DNA of 64,000 bases. It comes from Pseudomonadota bacterium. GTDB taxonomy: Bacteria; Pseudomonadota; Gammaproteobacteria; Burkholderiales; Gallionellaceae. The position numbers were made by a program, and so were the translations under genes. Numbering within the stretch: position 1 is the first letter of the stretch; every line of letters starts with the position of its first letter. Below the pieces are notes generated by a model. The model saw only the letters and a program-made list of their open reading frames with translations, did no database searches and was not told the origin of the DNA. The DNA lies in NCBI GenBank assembly GCA_021848465.1, contig JAJZUP010000001.1:496001-560000 (forward strand), written 5' to 3'. Below are positions 26,931 to 35,533 of the stretch, piece by piece.

Positions 26931-27747
26931 TTTTGAATTCTTTCCGCCGCAAACGCCCGAGGGTGTAAGCAAACTGGCAGCCGCGCGCCAGCGCCTCGCT
27001 GAATACCAGCCGGAATTCTTTTCCGTCACGTTCGGTGCCGGCGGCTCCACCCAGGAGCGCACGCAGGACATCGTGCTGCAAATCCACAAGGAAGGCTACG
27101 CCGCTGCGCCGCACCTCTCCTGCGTCGGCAGCACGCGCGAGAGTATCCGCGCCTTGCTGCATGCCTACAAGAATGCCGGCATCAAGCGCATCGTCGCGTT
27201 GCGCGGTGACCTGCCTTCCGGCATGGCGAGCATCGGCGAGTTCCAGTACGCAAACGAACTGGTGGCCTTCATCCGCGCTGAAACCGGCGACCACTTCCAT
27301 ATCGAGGTCGCAGCTTATCCGGAGTTTCATCCGCAGGCCAACTCGGCGCAGGAGGATATGCGCAACTTCAAGCGCAAGATAGAAGCAGGCGCCGATTCCG
27401 CCATCACGCAGTATTTCTATAACGCTGATGCCTATTTCCGTTTCGTTGAGCAGACGCGCAAGCTCGGTGTGACGGTGCCGGTTGTGCCGGGCATCATGCC
27501 CATCGTGCGCTACTCGCAACTGGCGCGCTTCTCCGATGCCTGCGGTGCGGAAATTCCGCGCTGGATGCGCAAAACCATGGAAGGTTATGGCGACGATGTG
27601 GAGTCGGTGCAGGCGTTCGGCCAGGATGTGGTTGCCGCACTGTGCGAAAAGCTCATTGCGGGCGGCGTGCCGTCCTTGCATTTCTACACGCTGAACCAGG
27701 CTAACGCATCGATCGAGATCCTGCGCCGCCTCGGCTATCAGGCATGA
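26905..27747 (+). CDS. metF: Methylenetetrahydrofolate reductase
   Basis: MetF reduces methylene-THF to methyl-THF, which remethylates the homocysteine released by AhcY. The protein (280 aa) is the short bacterial TIM-barrel form. Seen are SFEFFPPQTPEG with the catalytic Glu, FFSVTFGAGGST, HLSCVG, ALRGD, the substrate loop ITQYFYNADAYFRF, and FYTLNQA at the end. It is the third gene of the SAH-riboswitch operon, and its stop overlaps the next start (ATGA). Confidence 0.97.
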   Translation: MGKTQIPISFEFFPPQTPEGVSKLAAARQRLAEYQPEFFSVTFGAGGSTQERTQDIVLQIHKEGYAAAPHLSCVGSTRESIRALLHAYKNAGIKRIVALRGDLPSGMASIGEFQYANELVAFIRAETGDHFHIEVAAYPEFHPQANSAQEDMRNFKRKIEAGADSAITQYFYNADAYFRFVEQTRKLGVTVPVVPGIMPIVRYSQLARFSDACGAEIPRWMRKTMEGYGDDVESVQAFGQDVVAALCEKLIAGGVPSLHFYTLNQANASIEILRRLGYQA

Positions 27748-29087
27748 TCATGAAAGCACCGGAACTCCTGCTCCCCGCCGCCTCGCTGGAAAAAATGCGC
27801 ACCGCCTACGCCTATGGCGCGGATGCGGTGTATGCGGGCCAGCCGCGCTACAGCCTGCGCGTGCGCAACAACGAGTTCATGATGGAGCAGCTCGCGCAGG
27901 GCATTGCTGAGGCGCATGCGATGGGCAAGCAGTTCTACGTCGCTAGCAACTTGATGCCGCACAACGCCAAGGTGAAGACCTATATGGCCGACATGGAGCC
28001 TGTCATCGCGATGAAGCCGGATGCGCTCATCATGGCCGACCCCGGCCTGATTGCGATGGTGCGCGAGCGCTGGCCGGAGCAAGTGGTGCACCTTTCGGTG
28101 CAGGCCAACACCGTCAACTACGCCTCGGTGAAATTCTGGAAGTCCATCGGCTTGTCGCGTGTGATCCTCTCGCGCGAACTGTCGCTGGATGAAATCGCCG
28201 AGATCCGCCAGCAATGCCCGGACATGGAGTTGGAAGTATTCGTGCACGGCGCGCTGTGCATCGCCTACTCGGGGCGTTGCCTGTTGTCCGGTTACTTCAA
28301 TCACCGCGACGCGAACCAGGGCACCTGCACCAACTCCTGCCGCTGGGATTACAAGGTCGACAACGCCGCCGAAGACGGCACGGGGCACATCGAGAAAATC
28401 GACTTCGATTTCGACAAGGCGCTCAGCGAGTCGGCCTTGTCCGATTGCGGTAGCCAGCCGCGCCACCCTTTGGCCGATCGCGTCTACGTCATCTCGCGCC
28501 AGGATCATCCCGGCGAGTTGATGCCGGTGCTGGAGGATGAGCACGGCACCTACATCATGAATTCCAAAGACCTGCGCGCGGTCGAGCACGTCGAGCGCCT
28601 GGTCAGGATCGGCGTCGATTCGCTCAAGATCGAAGGGCGCACCAAATCCATCTACTACGTGGCACGAACTGCACAGGTGTACCGCAAGGCGATTGATGAT
28701 GCGGTACAGGGGCGGCCGTTTGACCTGAAACTGTTGGGCGCGCTGGATGCACTCGCCAACCGTGGCTACACCGACGGCTTCTACGAACGCCACCACACCC
28801 ACGAACAGCAGAACTACATGCGCGGCCACTCCGAGAGTTTCCGTCAGCAATATGTCGGCGACATCGTGGCGTGCGCCAACGGCATGGCCGAGATCGAAGT
28901 GAAAAACAAGTTTTCCGTCGGCGACAAGCTCGAGGTTATCCACCCCTCTGGTAATTCGATTATTGAAGTGAAAGAGATGCAGGGCGAGGAGGGCGAAGCG
29001 CTCAGCGTCGCGCCCGGCAGCGGGCATCATGTACGCATACCGATGCAGGGCGATTATCGGCACGGCATGATTGCGCGTTTCATTTAA
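27744..29087 (+). CDS. trhP: U32-family tRNA hydroxylation protein TrhP (YegQ-like)
   Basis: Named a U32 'peptidase', this group is now linked to 5-hydroxyuridine formation at tRNA position 34 from prephenate (TrhP in E. coli). The protein (447 aa, E. coli TrhP 453) has GADAVYAGQPRYSLR, the U32 signature EVFVHGALCIAYSGRCLLS, and the four-cysteine set C-x6-C-x15-C-x3-C (ALCIAYSGRC then GTCTNSC) expected to hold an iron-sulfur cluster. It is coupled to metF by a 4-bp overlap. Choice of TrhP over other U32 members rests on length and the DFDKA...YVISRQDHPGE-type middle. Confidence 0.85.
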   Translation: MIMKAPELLLPAASLEKMRTAYAYGADAVYAGQPRYSLRVRNNEFMMEQLAQGIAEAHAMGKQFYVASNLMPHNAKVKTYMADMEPVIAMKPDALIMADPGLIAMVRERWPEQVVHLSVQANTVNYASVKFWKSIGLSRVILSRELSLDEIAEIRQQCPDMELEVFVHGALCIAYSGRCLLSGYFNHRDANQGTCTNSCRWDYKVDNAAEDGTGHIEKIDFDFDKALSESALSDCGSQPRHPLADRVYVISRQDHPGELMPVLEDEHGTYIMNSKDLRAVEHVERLVRIGVDSLKIEGRTKSIYYVARTAQVYRKAIDDAVQGRPFDLKLLGALDALANRGYTDGFYERHHTHEQQNYMRGHSESFRQQYVGDIVACANGMAEIEVKNKFSVGDKLEVIHPSGNSIIEVKEMQGEEGEALSVAPGSGHHVRIPMQGDYRHGMIARFI

Positions 29088-29098
29088 AAGGACCTCAG

Positions 29099-29545
29099 AT
29101 GATCCTCTCATCCCTCTCCCAATCCACCCGCTACGCCGGACTGCACCCGTTGTTCCAGCAGGCGTTCGACTACATCCGCGACACCGACCTGTACAACATG
29201 GCGCCGGGGCGCTACCACCTCGCCGGTGAAGACCTGATCGCCATCGTCGAGCATGTCTCTGGGCGTTCCAAAGAGGTGGCGAAACTTGAGGCGCATCGTC
29301 GCTACATCGACATCCAGTTGGTGCTGGAAGGAGATGAAGCCATGGGCTGGAAGCCGCTGGCGGATTGCCTGAACCCGGTGAGCGAGCACAGTGAAGAAAA
29401 GGACATCCGCTTTTTCCACGATGCTCCGGCCTCCTACGTGCCGGTGCCGCCGGATCATTTCTGCATTTTCTTCCCGGAGGATGCGCATATGCCGCTGATC
29501 GGCAGCGGCAACATCAAGAAGGTGATCTTCAAGGTTGCTGTCTAG
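29099..29545 (+). CDS. YhcH/YjgK/YiaL-family (DUF386) cupin-like protein
   Basis: The protein (148 aa) is a beta-sandwich of the YhcH/YiaL family, a group linked to sugar and sialic-acid catabolism and to the small beta-galactosidase subunit EbgC. Family residues are present in LEAHRRYIDIQLVLEGDEAMGW and in PPDHFCIFFPEDAHMPL, where His and Glu probably bind a metal. It starts 11 bp after trhP and continues the operon. No sugar gene is near, so its substrate is unknown. Confidence 0.85.
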   Translation: MILSSLSQSTRYAGLHPLFQQAFDYIRDTDLYNMAPGRYHLAGEDLIAIVEHVSGRSKEVAKLEAHRRYIDIQLVLEGDEAMGWKPLADCLNPVSEHSEEKDIRFFHDAPASYVPVPPDHFCIFFPEDAHMPLIGSGNIKKVIFKVAV

Positions 29546-29552
29546 GGTGGCG

Positions 29553-30002
29553 ATGGCTATCCGCATCGACTTCGCCAACGCTGACGATCTGCCCCACATG
29601 GCCGATCTGCTGGCCGAGCTGTTCACGCTGGAAAGCGACTTTCAACCGGAGCGCGCCAAGCAGTTGCGCGCCTTGCGCACGATACTGGATAACCCGGCCA
29701 CAGGGCGACTGTTTGTGTTGCGCGTAAACGGCGCGGTGGCGGGCATGGCGAATGCATTAATTACGTTGAGCACGGCAGAAGGTGGGCCGGTGCTGTTGCT
29801 GGAGGATGTGATTGTGGCGCGTGCGCAGCGCGGTGGCGGGTTGGGGCGGCAGTTGCTCGAGCATGTGCTGGCCTGGGCGCGCCAGCAGGGTATGACGCGC
29901 GTGACGCTGCTGGCCGACCGGCAGAACGAGGCCGCGCTGGCGTTCTACCGCAAGCTCGGTTTTGCGCCTTCCAATATGAACGTGCTGCGTTACCAACTGT
30001 AA
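29553..30002 (+). CDS. GNAT-family N-acetyltransferase
   Basis: The protein (149 aa) has the GNAT core: an N-terminal helix pair, the strand VLLLEDVIVARAQRGGGLGRQLLEH with the acetyl-CoA pyrophosphate loop (RGGGLG), and the C-terminal ALAFYRKLGF. The acceptor cannot be predicted. The ATG at 29553 lies 7 bp after the preceding stop; an in-frame GTG at 29547 is possible. It closes the run that began at ahcY. The next gene has its own sigma54-type promoter. Confidence 0.88.
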   Translation: MAIRIDFANADDLPHMADLLAELFTLESDFQPERAKQLRALRTILDNPATGRLFVLRVNGAVAGMANALITLSTAEGGPVLLLEDVIVARAQRGGGLGRQLLEHVLAWARQQGMTRVTLLADRQNEAALAFYRKLGFAPSNMNVLRYQL

Positions 30003-30011
30003 TTCCAAGGC

Positions 30012-30041
30012 GCGACAAACATTTGTCGCGTTTGCGACAAA
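30012..30041 (+). promoter_or_regulatory. NifA-type upstream site inside a triple inverted repeat
   Basis: TGT-N10-ACA (30024-30039), the NifA binding pattern, lies within the palindrome TTTGTCGC-GTTT-GCGACAAA (30022-30041). A further GCGACAAA at 30012-30019 pairs with the same left arm, so the motif occurs three times in alternating orientation. The site is about 72 bp upstream of the -24 element, a normal distance for a sigma54 activator. The same core also fits a GCGNC/GNCGC RegA/PrrA-type pattern, so another regulator is possible. Confidence 0.7.
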
Positions 30042-30102
30042 ATCGTGACACGCTCTCACAGCCGGATGTTGCAACCGCCTGTATTCAGGCGGGCTGATGT
30101 GG

Positions 30103-30117
30103 TGGCACGGTGGTTGC
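30103..30117 (+). promoter_or_regulatory. Sigma54 (-24/-12) promoter of the LRV operon
   Basis: TGGCAC (30103-30108), five bases, then TTGC (30114-30117), matches the consensus TGGCAC-N5-TTGC exactly and continues with the favoured G after TGGCAC and T after TTGC. Transcription would start near 30129. An upstream activator site is properly placed at about -100. Confidence 0.9.
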
Positions 30118-30166
30118 TCATTCTTTTCCCATACACGTTGTGGGGCATCAATTGAAAGTTTCTGAA

Positions 30167-30928
30167 ATGCCGGAACATCATTCCGAAGCGTCGCCGCTGA
30201 TCGCATTGGCCGATTGTTCGGCCTGTCGTTTTTGGGCGTTACGCGCAAAAGAGCAGTGCGTGCCGGGCGATATTTGCGTGGCCGCCCACAGCGGGCGCCA
30301 GATTGACCGTTTCCTGAAACGCCACTCGCAGTATGCCTCCGATTACCTGGCGGATGAATTCTGGGAGCGGCGTGCGATTGCCGCGCGCTATGCGCCGCTT
30401 GAGGAAATGCGGCGCATGCCGTTCGACGAGGATGAAGTGGTGCGCCGAGTCGTATCGAGCCGGTTGCCGGTCGATGAACTGGAGCTCTACCTGCATGACC
30501 CGGATCGCGAGGTGCGCATGACGGTGGCAAACCGTATTGCACCCGAGCAGTTAACCGCGTTGCTTAATGATGCGGATTATCTGGTGCGCCTGCAGGTGGC
30601 ACGCCGCCTGCCGCATGGGCAACTGCGTCACATGGTGGGCGACGAGGATCGCGAGGTGCGCAAGGAGGTGGCGCGCCGCTTGCCGGCATTTGCACTGAGC
30701 CTGCTGGCACGCGATGCCGATGCGGAAGTGCGGCGCATCGTTGCTGCGCGCACACTGCCCGAGGATGCGGCTAAAATGCTGGACGATCCGGATTGGCTGG
30801 TGCGCTTGGAAGCCGTGCAGCGGGCGCCGCTCGAAGCAATCGCAGAGCGGGTGGAAGACGCCGAGCCGGATGTGCGCGCCGTGGTGCACCAGCGCCTGAA
30901 TGATTTTTTACTGGGGGACGAGAAATGA
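30167..30928 (+). CDS. Fe4S4 leucine-rich-variant (LRV) repeat protein, nif-associated type
   Basis: The protein (253 aa) begins with a four-cysteine cluster domain, CSACRFWAL...QCVPGDICV, and continues with about eight helical repeats of roughly 24 residues (LLNDADYLVRLQVARRLP, LARDADAEVRRIVAARTLP, LDDPDWLVRLEAVQRAP). This is the arrangement of the LRV protein of Azotobacter vinelandii, whose gene lies in the nif region. Start choice: ATG at 30167; a TTG at 30152 behind GGGG is an alternative. A GTG at 30110 falls in the sigma54 promoter and cannot be the start. Role unknown; a scaffold linked to nitrogenase maturation is inferred from context. Confidence 0.85.
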   Translation: MPEHHSEASPLIALADCSACRFWALRAKEQCVPGDICVAAHSGRQIDRFLKRHSQYASDYLADEFWERRAIAARYAPLEEMRRMPFDEDEVVRRVVSSRLPVDELELYLHDPDREVRMTVANRIAPEQLTALLNDADYLVRLQVARRLPHGQLRHMVGDEDREVRKEVARRLPAFALSLLARDADAEVRRIVAARTLPEDAAKMLDDPDWLVRLEAVQRAPLEAIAERVEDAEPDVRAVVHQRLNDFLLGDEK

Positions 30929-31893
30929 GCATCTACACACCTGACGACGCGGCATTGAACGCGCTTGCGAGCCAGATCGAAGCGATCGCGCCGCGTCCGC
31001 ACCATAGTGCGCTGCTCGAAATTGCCAATCGCATTCGTCCCGGCTGTACTTTCGCATATGCATTGAATCGCGGCGGCTGGTATCGCTCTGGCGGCGTGAT
31101 CGCTGCCGACGGTACGCGCATTGCCGACAGTCTGGATAATTGGGCGCGTGGCGAGCTGGAAGCGTGCGATGGCGATATGGGGGAATTGCTGGATCGTTAT
31201 CAGGATAAGGGGTTGCTGGTGACACGCCATACCGGGCGCACGCATTATTTTGTCGGCGCATACGGGCCGGCCCCATCCGACTTCCTGCAACTGGAGGTGG
31301 AGGAATTGCAGGAGGTGCTGGATCGCCCGCTCATCAATACCGACAAGTCGCCGCTCGACATCCAGGAGCTGATTGACCCGATCAGCCCGCAGGAAATCGA
31401 GGCGCAGCCGGTGGGGGCGCCGCGTTACCGGTTTCGCCGGTTGCTCGATATGCGCCAGACTGCCGCTCGGGTTGCGTCGATCGGCAATGCCGGTACGTCA
31501 GGGTTGCCGCGCATGTTGACGGAGTGGGCGCACAGCAGTGCTTCGGCGCGCGGACATTTCAGCGACCATTGGCTGGTCAGCCTGCGCGAGCACCAGGATC
31601 GTTACCGTAATCCGGTGGTGACGGCGACGCTGATCTCGCGCCATGCGCGCGACCTGAAAACCTTTCAGTGGAATATCGAGTTGGCTGGAGTGGAGATGTC
31701 CGCGCAGCTGCAGGCGTTTGACCGTGCGGCAGGCTATGCTTCTGCCTGGTATTTCCACCTGGTCTCCGGCGCCATCACGCCGCCCAAGGCGGCCTATGCG
31801 GTGGCGCGCGACCTGGATGCCGGGTTCAGCTACTTGCCGGATACCGAAGCGGCACTGCTGCGCGGCTGGGTGGCCGCGCCGTATTCAGTTTGA
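30925..31893 (+). CDS. Uncharacterised partner of the LRV protein, nif-associated type
   Basis: I do not know a function for this 322-aa soluble protein. It has no signal peptide, no clear membrane segment and no cysteine motif. Acidic stretches near residues 115-155 (LEVEELQEVLDRPLIN) lie between two globular halves; conserved-looking segments are NRGGWYRSGGVIAADG and SASARGHFSDHWLVSLREHQDRY. Its ATG overlaps the LRV stop (ATGA), so the two are made together from the sigma54 promoter. I recall an unknown gene beside LRV in diazotroph nif regions, which fits, but that needs a search. Confidence 0.75.
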   Translation: MSIYTPDDAALNALASQIEAIAPRPHHSALLEIANRIRPGCTFAYALNRGGWYRSGGVIAADGTRIADSLDNWARGELEACDGDMGELLDRYQDKGLLVTRHTGRTHYFVGAYGPAPSDFLQLEVEELQEVLDRPLINTDKSPLDIQELIDPISPQEIEAQPVGAPRYRFRRLLDMRQTAARVASIGNAGTSGLPRMLTEWAHSSASARGHFSDHWLVSLREHQDRYRNPVVTATLISRHARDLKTFQWNIELAGVEMSAQLQAFDRAAGYASAWYFHLVSGAITPPKAAYAVARDLDAGFSYLPDTEAALLRGWVAAPYSV

Positions 31894-31927
31894 TGCGGAT
31901 TAGGAAAGCGCCGGGCTGGCGGCTGGA

Positions 31928-32275
31928 TCAGCCGTTGACCCAAGCCTTGGCTTCGTCGTAGTTGTCGAAGGCGCGGATGTCGGCATTCAGGAATACGCGC
32001 GACAGCCATGCTTGCCAAGTGATCCACTGGTTGCTGGTGACAATGGCGATCTTGTCGAAATCGTAGTTGTGCTGGCGACTGAAAAACTTGATGTCTTCCC
32101 AGGCTACATCCGGTGTGTAGCTGATCATGCCGCGCAGGTCGAACAACAGGTCGAGTTCCCCGGGGGATTTCAGCTTGTACAGTGCATCCTGCTCGAATTG
32201 CTTGAAATCGGCCAGCGTGAATTCGCCCATCACGGCGACGTTGACCAGGTTTTCTTTTTGTTCGACGGTGATCAT
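31928..32275 (-). CDS. SpoIIAA-like (STAS-fold) protein
   Basis: The protein (115 aa) has the SpoIIAA-like arrangement: MITVEQKENLVNVAVMGEFTLADF, then LDLLFDLRGMISYTPDVAWEDIKFF, and the C-terminal RAFDNYDEAKAWV. Such single-domain proteins are small and cytosolic and of unknown role, thought to bind lipophilic ligands or partners. The ATG follows the EamA gene by 13 bp on the same strand, so they are probably one unit. It converges on the LRV operon with a 34-bp gap. Confidence 0.82.
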   Translation of the reverse strand: MITVEQKENLVNVAVMGEFTLADFKQFEQDALYKLKSPGELDLLFDLRGMISYTPDVAWEDIKFFSRQHNYDFDKIAIVTSNQWITWQAWLSRVFLNADIRAFDNYDEAKAWVNG

Positions 32276-32288
32276 GATCCAGTATTCC

Positions 32289-33131
32289 TTAATGCTTTGG
32301 CGACAGGCGCAAGCTTAACACACCGCTGCCGACTATGAGTGCGATGCCCATCCAGCCGCTGGGCGGGAGCGACTCATTCCACAGCACCAGGCCGAACAGG
32401 CTGCCGAAAGCGATGGTGCCGTAAGACAAAGTGCTCATCACCTGGGTGTGACCGAGCCGGTAGGCGCGCGTCAGGGCCAGTTGCGCGAACGTCGCGCTGG
32501 CGCCTACTGCAAACAGCAGCGGCAGGTCGTGCCAGCTTACCGCATGCACCTCGCCGCGCAGCATCCACAGGCCGCAGGCAATCGAGGCGATCAGGTTCAG
32601 GTAAAACACCACGCGCGTGGCGGGTTCGCCAAGCCGGCCGAGTTGGCGGACATTCATCAGCGCAATGCCGGCCAGGAAGCCAGAGGCCAGTCCGGCAAGC
32701 CCGTCCAGCAACTGCTCGCGCTCCAGCGTCGGGTGCAGCAACAGGATGATGCCGATGAACCCGAGCACCAGGCTGGCGGCGAGCGGCAGGTGCAGCTTGT
32801 CCTTGTAGACGACCAGTGTAAGCCCGGTCAGGAATAGCGAGGAGGTGTAGTTCAGCGTGAGGGCGGTTGCCAGCGGCAGGGTGGTCAGGCAATAGTAGAA
32901 CAGCATCATCGCCACGGTGCCGCTCAGGCCGCGCCATAAATGGCCGCGCCAGTGCGGCGTGGCGATCGGGATGCGCTTCGGGTACAGCATGCTGCTGACC
33001 AGTACCAGTCCGAACAGCGAGCGGTAAAAGGCCAGCTCGGTGCTGGAGAAATTGGCCGAAGCCAGCTTGACGAAAACGCCCATGCTGGCGAACAGCAGCC
33101 CCGCCGCTAACATCCAGAGTGCGCCAGCCAT
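32289..33131 (-). CDS. EamA/DMT-family inner membrane transporter
   Basis: The protein (280 aa) has ten hydrophobic helices in two EamA halves, beginning GALWMLAAGLLFASMGVFVKLAS and FYRSLFGLVLV, with the second half at VVFYLNLIASIACGLWM onward and the usual SYGTIAFGSLFGLVLWNESLPPSGWMGIALI near the end. It is a drug/metabolite transporter of unknown substrate. It lies between a Rieske oxygenase gene and the SpoIIAA-like gene on one strand with short gaps. Confidence 0.9.
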   Translation of the reverse strand: MAGALWMLAAGLLFASMGVFVKLASANFSSTELAFYRSLFGLVLVSSMLYPKRIPIATPHWRGHLWRGLSGTVAMMLFYYCLTTLPLATALTLNYTSSLFLTGLTLVVYKDKLHLPLAASLVLGFIGIILLLHPTLEREQLLDGLAGLASGFLAGIALMNVRQLGRLGEPATRVVFYLNLIASIACGLWMLRGEVHAVSWHDLPLLFAVGASATFAQLALTRAYRLGHTQVMSTLSYGTIAFGSLFGLVLWNESLPPSGWMGIALIVGSGVLSLRLSPKH

Positions 33132-33160
33132 GTCGGTGCGGGTTCAGTCCAAGGGGGCAC

Positions 33161-34264
33161 TCAGAGGTGCGGGCCCAGGTTGCGGCGCAGGTACTCGTGG
33201 AAGTGCAGCATGCCGTCTTCGGTGGGTGACTGGTACGGGCCGACTTCCTCGCGTCCTTCGCGGTAAAGAGCGCGACGCCCTTCGTGCATGCGCAGGCAGA
33301 TGATGTCGTCTTCGACGGCTGTTTCGCGGTAGGCCTTCTTTTCCGCTTCCACATATTCGCGCTCGAACAGCACGATGTCTTCGGGGTAGTAGAACTCCAC
33401 GATGTTGGTGCAGGCATCCGTGCCGCGCGGCACGATGGTGCTGACTACCAGCGTGTTCGGGTACCACTCGACCATGATGTTCGGGTAATAGGTCAGCCAG
33501 ATTGCGCCGTACTTCGGAATCTTGCCGTTGTTGTAGCGTTTCACCTGCTCCGCCCACTGCTCGTACACCGGGCTGCCGGCCTTGCGCAGTTCATTGTTGA
33601 TGCCAACGGTCTGCACGCTGCACCAGTCGCTGAACACCCATTCGAGATTGTTGCAGTCCACGAACTGGCCCAGGCCGGGATGGAACGGCACGACGTGGTA
33701 ATCCTCCTGGTACACCTCGATGAAGGTTTTCCAGTTGAAGTTGTATTCATCCACTTCCACGCGATCCAGCATATAGCCGGAGAAATCGATTTCCTCGAAG
33801 GCAGGGATTGCGGCGAGATCCTTTGCGATGTCGCGCTGACCGGCAAACAGCAGGCCGTTCCAGTTCTGCAGCGGCGTCTTGTTCAGGTGCAGGCAGGGAT
33901 TCTGCGGGAACTGCGGCGCGCCCATCAGCTCGCCGCTGGTTTTGTAGGTCCAGCGATGCAGCGGACAAACGATATTCTTGGCGTTGCCGCGGCCTTCCAG
34001 CATGATGGCCTGGCGGTGGCGGCAGATATTCGACAGCAATTCCACTCCGTGTTCGTTGCGTACCAGCATCTTGGCATTGTTCATCCAGCCGACCACATGG
34101 TAGTCGCCGAGATTGGGTACCATCAATTCGTGGCCGACATATTTCGGGCCGGCGTCAAACAGCAGGCGCTGCTCGATTTCCAGTACCTTGGGGTCGAAGT
34201 ACCAGCTTAATGGCGGTTGAGCAGAGACCGGTTGGAATTGCTTCAGCTTTGCGATTTCAGACAT
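33161..34264 (-). CDS. Rieske non-haem iron oxygenase, alpha-subunit type
   Basis: The protein (367 aa) has a Rieske [2Fe-2S] domain, C81-R-H83 and C100-P-L-H103 in SNICRHRQ and VCPLHRW. The catalytic domain follows, with the mononuclear iron ligands in EVYQEDYHVVPFHPG and an Asp in VEDDIICLRMHEG. Its size is that of a ring-hydroxylating dioxygenase alpha subunit, but no beta subunit, ferredoxin or reductase gene is adjacent. The ATG at 34264 is preferred to the GTG two codons upstream. It is divergent from xseB-ispA-dxs, and its substrate is unknown; a lipid or isoprenoid is conceivable from position only. Confidence 0.87.
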   Translation of the reverse strand: MSEIAKLKQFQPVSAQPPLSWYFDPKVLEIEQRLLFDAGPKYVGHELMVPNLGDYHVVGWMNNAKMLVRNEHGVELLSNICRHRQAIMLEGRGNAKNIVCPLHRWTYKTSGELMGAPQFPQNPCLHLNKTPLQNWNGLLFAGQRDIAKDLAAIPAFEEIDFSGYMLDRVEVDEYNFNWKTFIEVYQEDYHVVPFHPGLGQFVDCNNLEWVFSDWCSVQTVGINNELRKAGSPVYEQWAEQVKRYNNGKIPKYGAIWLTYYPNIMVEWYPNTLVVSTIVPRGTDACTNIVEFYYPEDIVLFEREYVEAEKKAYRETAVEDDIICLRMHEGRRALYREGREEVGPYQSPTEDGMLHFHEYLRRNLGPHL

Positions 34265-34407
34265 ACCCACGCCCTTATGCGAATAACGGTGAATACGATT
34301 CGGAGAGCCGCGGATTGTCCCTTAATCGAAAAGGCGGCGCAACAAAAAATTCCTGTAATGAAGCGCATTGGGTAAAATGCGCCCCTTTGGTTATCGGGAA
34401 GCGTGAT

Positions 34408-34650
34408 ATGGCTGGCAAGACGCAGAAAGCCTTGTCTTTTGAGGCCGCCGTCGCGGAGCTTGAGCAAGTGGTGGTAGACATGGAGTCCGGCAAATTGTCG
34501 CTCGAGGAATCGCTCGCCGCTTACCAGCGCGGTGCCGAATTGCTTGCACATTGCCGCGCGCGGCTGGATGATGCGCAGCAGCAGGTGCGTGTTCTCGAAG
34601 AGGGCGTGCTGAAAGATTTTGTCGATGGAGCCAAGGGCGGAGATGTCTGA
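34408..34650 (+). CDS. xseB: Exodeoxyribonuclease VII small subunit
   Basis: XseB is the small helical subunit that assembles with XseA into the single-strand nuclease ExoVII. The protein is 80 aa and shows the typical SFEAAVAELEQVVVDMESGKLSLEESLAAYQRGAELL. The ATG at 34408 gives family size; a longer in-frame extension crosses the divergent promoter region. Its stop overlaps the ispA start by 8 bp, the usual xseB-ispA-dxs order. Confidence 0.95.
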   Translation: MAGKTQKALSFEAAVAELEQVVVDMESGKLSLEESLAAYQRGAELLAHCRARLDDAQQQVRVLEEGVLKDFVDGAKGGDV

Positions 34651-35533
34651 TTTTCAAACCTGGGTGCACGCGCACCAGCAGCGTTTTGAAGAAGTGCTGC
34701 GTGAGTTGTTGCCGCCCGCCGATATTGCGCCGCAGCGCCTGCATGCTGCCATGCGTTACAGCGTGCTGGACGGCGGCAAGCGCGTGCGTCCCCTGCTGGC
34801 ATTCGCCGCCGGGGAACTGGCCGGCGCCGCTCTGGCGCGCGTGAACTATGCAGCGGCGGCAGTCGAGATGATCCATGCCTATTCGCTGGTGCATGACGAC
34901 ATGCCGTGCATGGACAACGATGTGTTGCGGCGCGGCAAGCCGACCTGCCACGTCGAGTACGACGAGGCGACCGCGCTGCTGGTGGGCGATGCGTTGCAGA
35001 GTCTTGCATTCCAGATGCTGTCGGAAACCGCGTTGGCGGACGACTCGGCGCGGCAATTGCAGATGGTGAAGTTGCTGGCGACTGCCAGCGGTTCGCGCGG
35101 CATGGCCGGGGGACAGGCATTTGACCTCGCCAGCGTCGGCAAGCAGCTCAGCATCTCCGAACTCGAATTCATGCATATCCACAAGACTGGCGCGCTGATC
35201 CGCGCGGCGATCCTGCTCGGCGCGTATTGCGGCAAGGACATGACGGAGGCGCAGTTCGGCAAGCTGGATCACTACGGCAAATGCGTGGGGCTGGCGTTCC
35301 AGGTGGTGGACGACGTGCTTGACGCGGAAGCGGACACGGCCACGCTGGGCAAGACCGCCGGCAAGGATGCCGACAACGACAAGCCGACCTACGTGACCTT
35401 GCTGGGCGCGGCGGCCGCGAAAAAAATGGCGGCCGAACTGCATGCCGAAGCCTTGCAGGCGCTCGACGAATTTGGCGACAAGGCGCAGCGCCTGCGCGAG
35501 TTGGCTGACTTTATCGTGATGCGGAAATACTGA
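34643..35533 (+). CDS. ispA: Farnesyl diphosphate synthase (polyprenyl synthetase)
   Basis: IspA condenses IPP with DMAPP/GPP to farnesyl diphosphate. The protein (296 aa) has the first aspartate motif DDMPCMDND, the second in [13 protein letters not shown], and [11 protein letters not shown] near the start. The two residues between the Asp pair and the last Asp of motif one (MPCM) are typical of bacterial FPP synthases. The ATG at 34643 overlaps the xseB stop; longer in-frame starts lie inside xseB. Its stop overlaps the dxs ATG (TGATG). Confidence 0.94.
   Translation: MSDFQTWVHAHQQRFEEVLRELLPPADIAPQRLHAAMRYSVLDGGKRVRPLLAFAAGELAGAALARVNYAAAAVEMIHAYSLVHDDMPCMDNDVLRRGKPTCHVEYDEATALLVGDALQSLAFQMLSETALADDSARQLQMVKLLATASGSRGMAGGQAFDLASVGKQLSISELEFMHIHKTGALIRAAILLGAYCGKDMTEAQFGKLDHYGKCVGLAFQVVDDVLDAEADTATLGKTAGKDADNDKPTYVTLLGAAAAKKMAAELHAEALQALDEFGDKAQRLRELADFIVMRKY

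Noticed and set aside
30110..30166. A GTG at 30110 as the start of the LRV gene
   Set aside because: It lies between the -24 and -12 elements of the sigma54 promoter, so it would not be in the transcript. A later start (TTG 30152 or ATG 30167) is needed.
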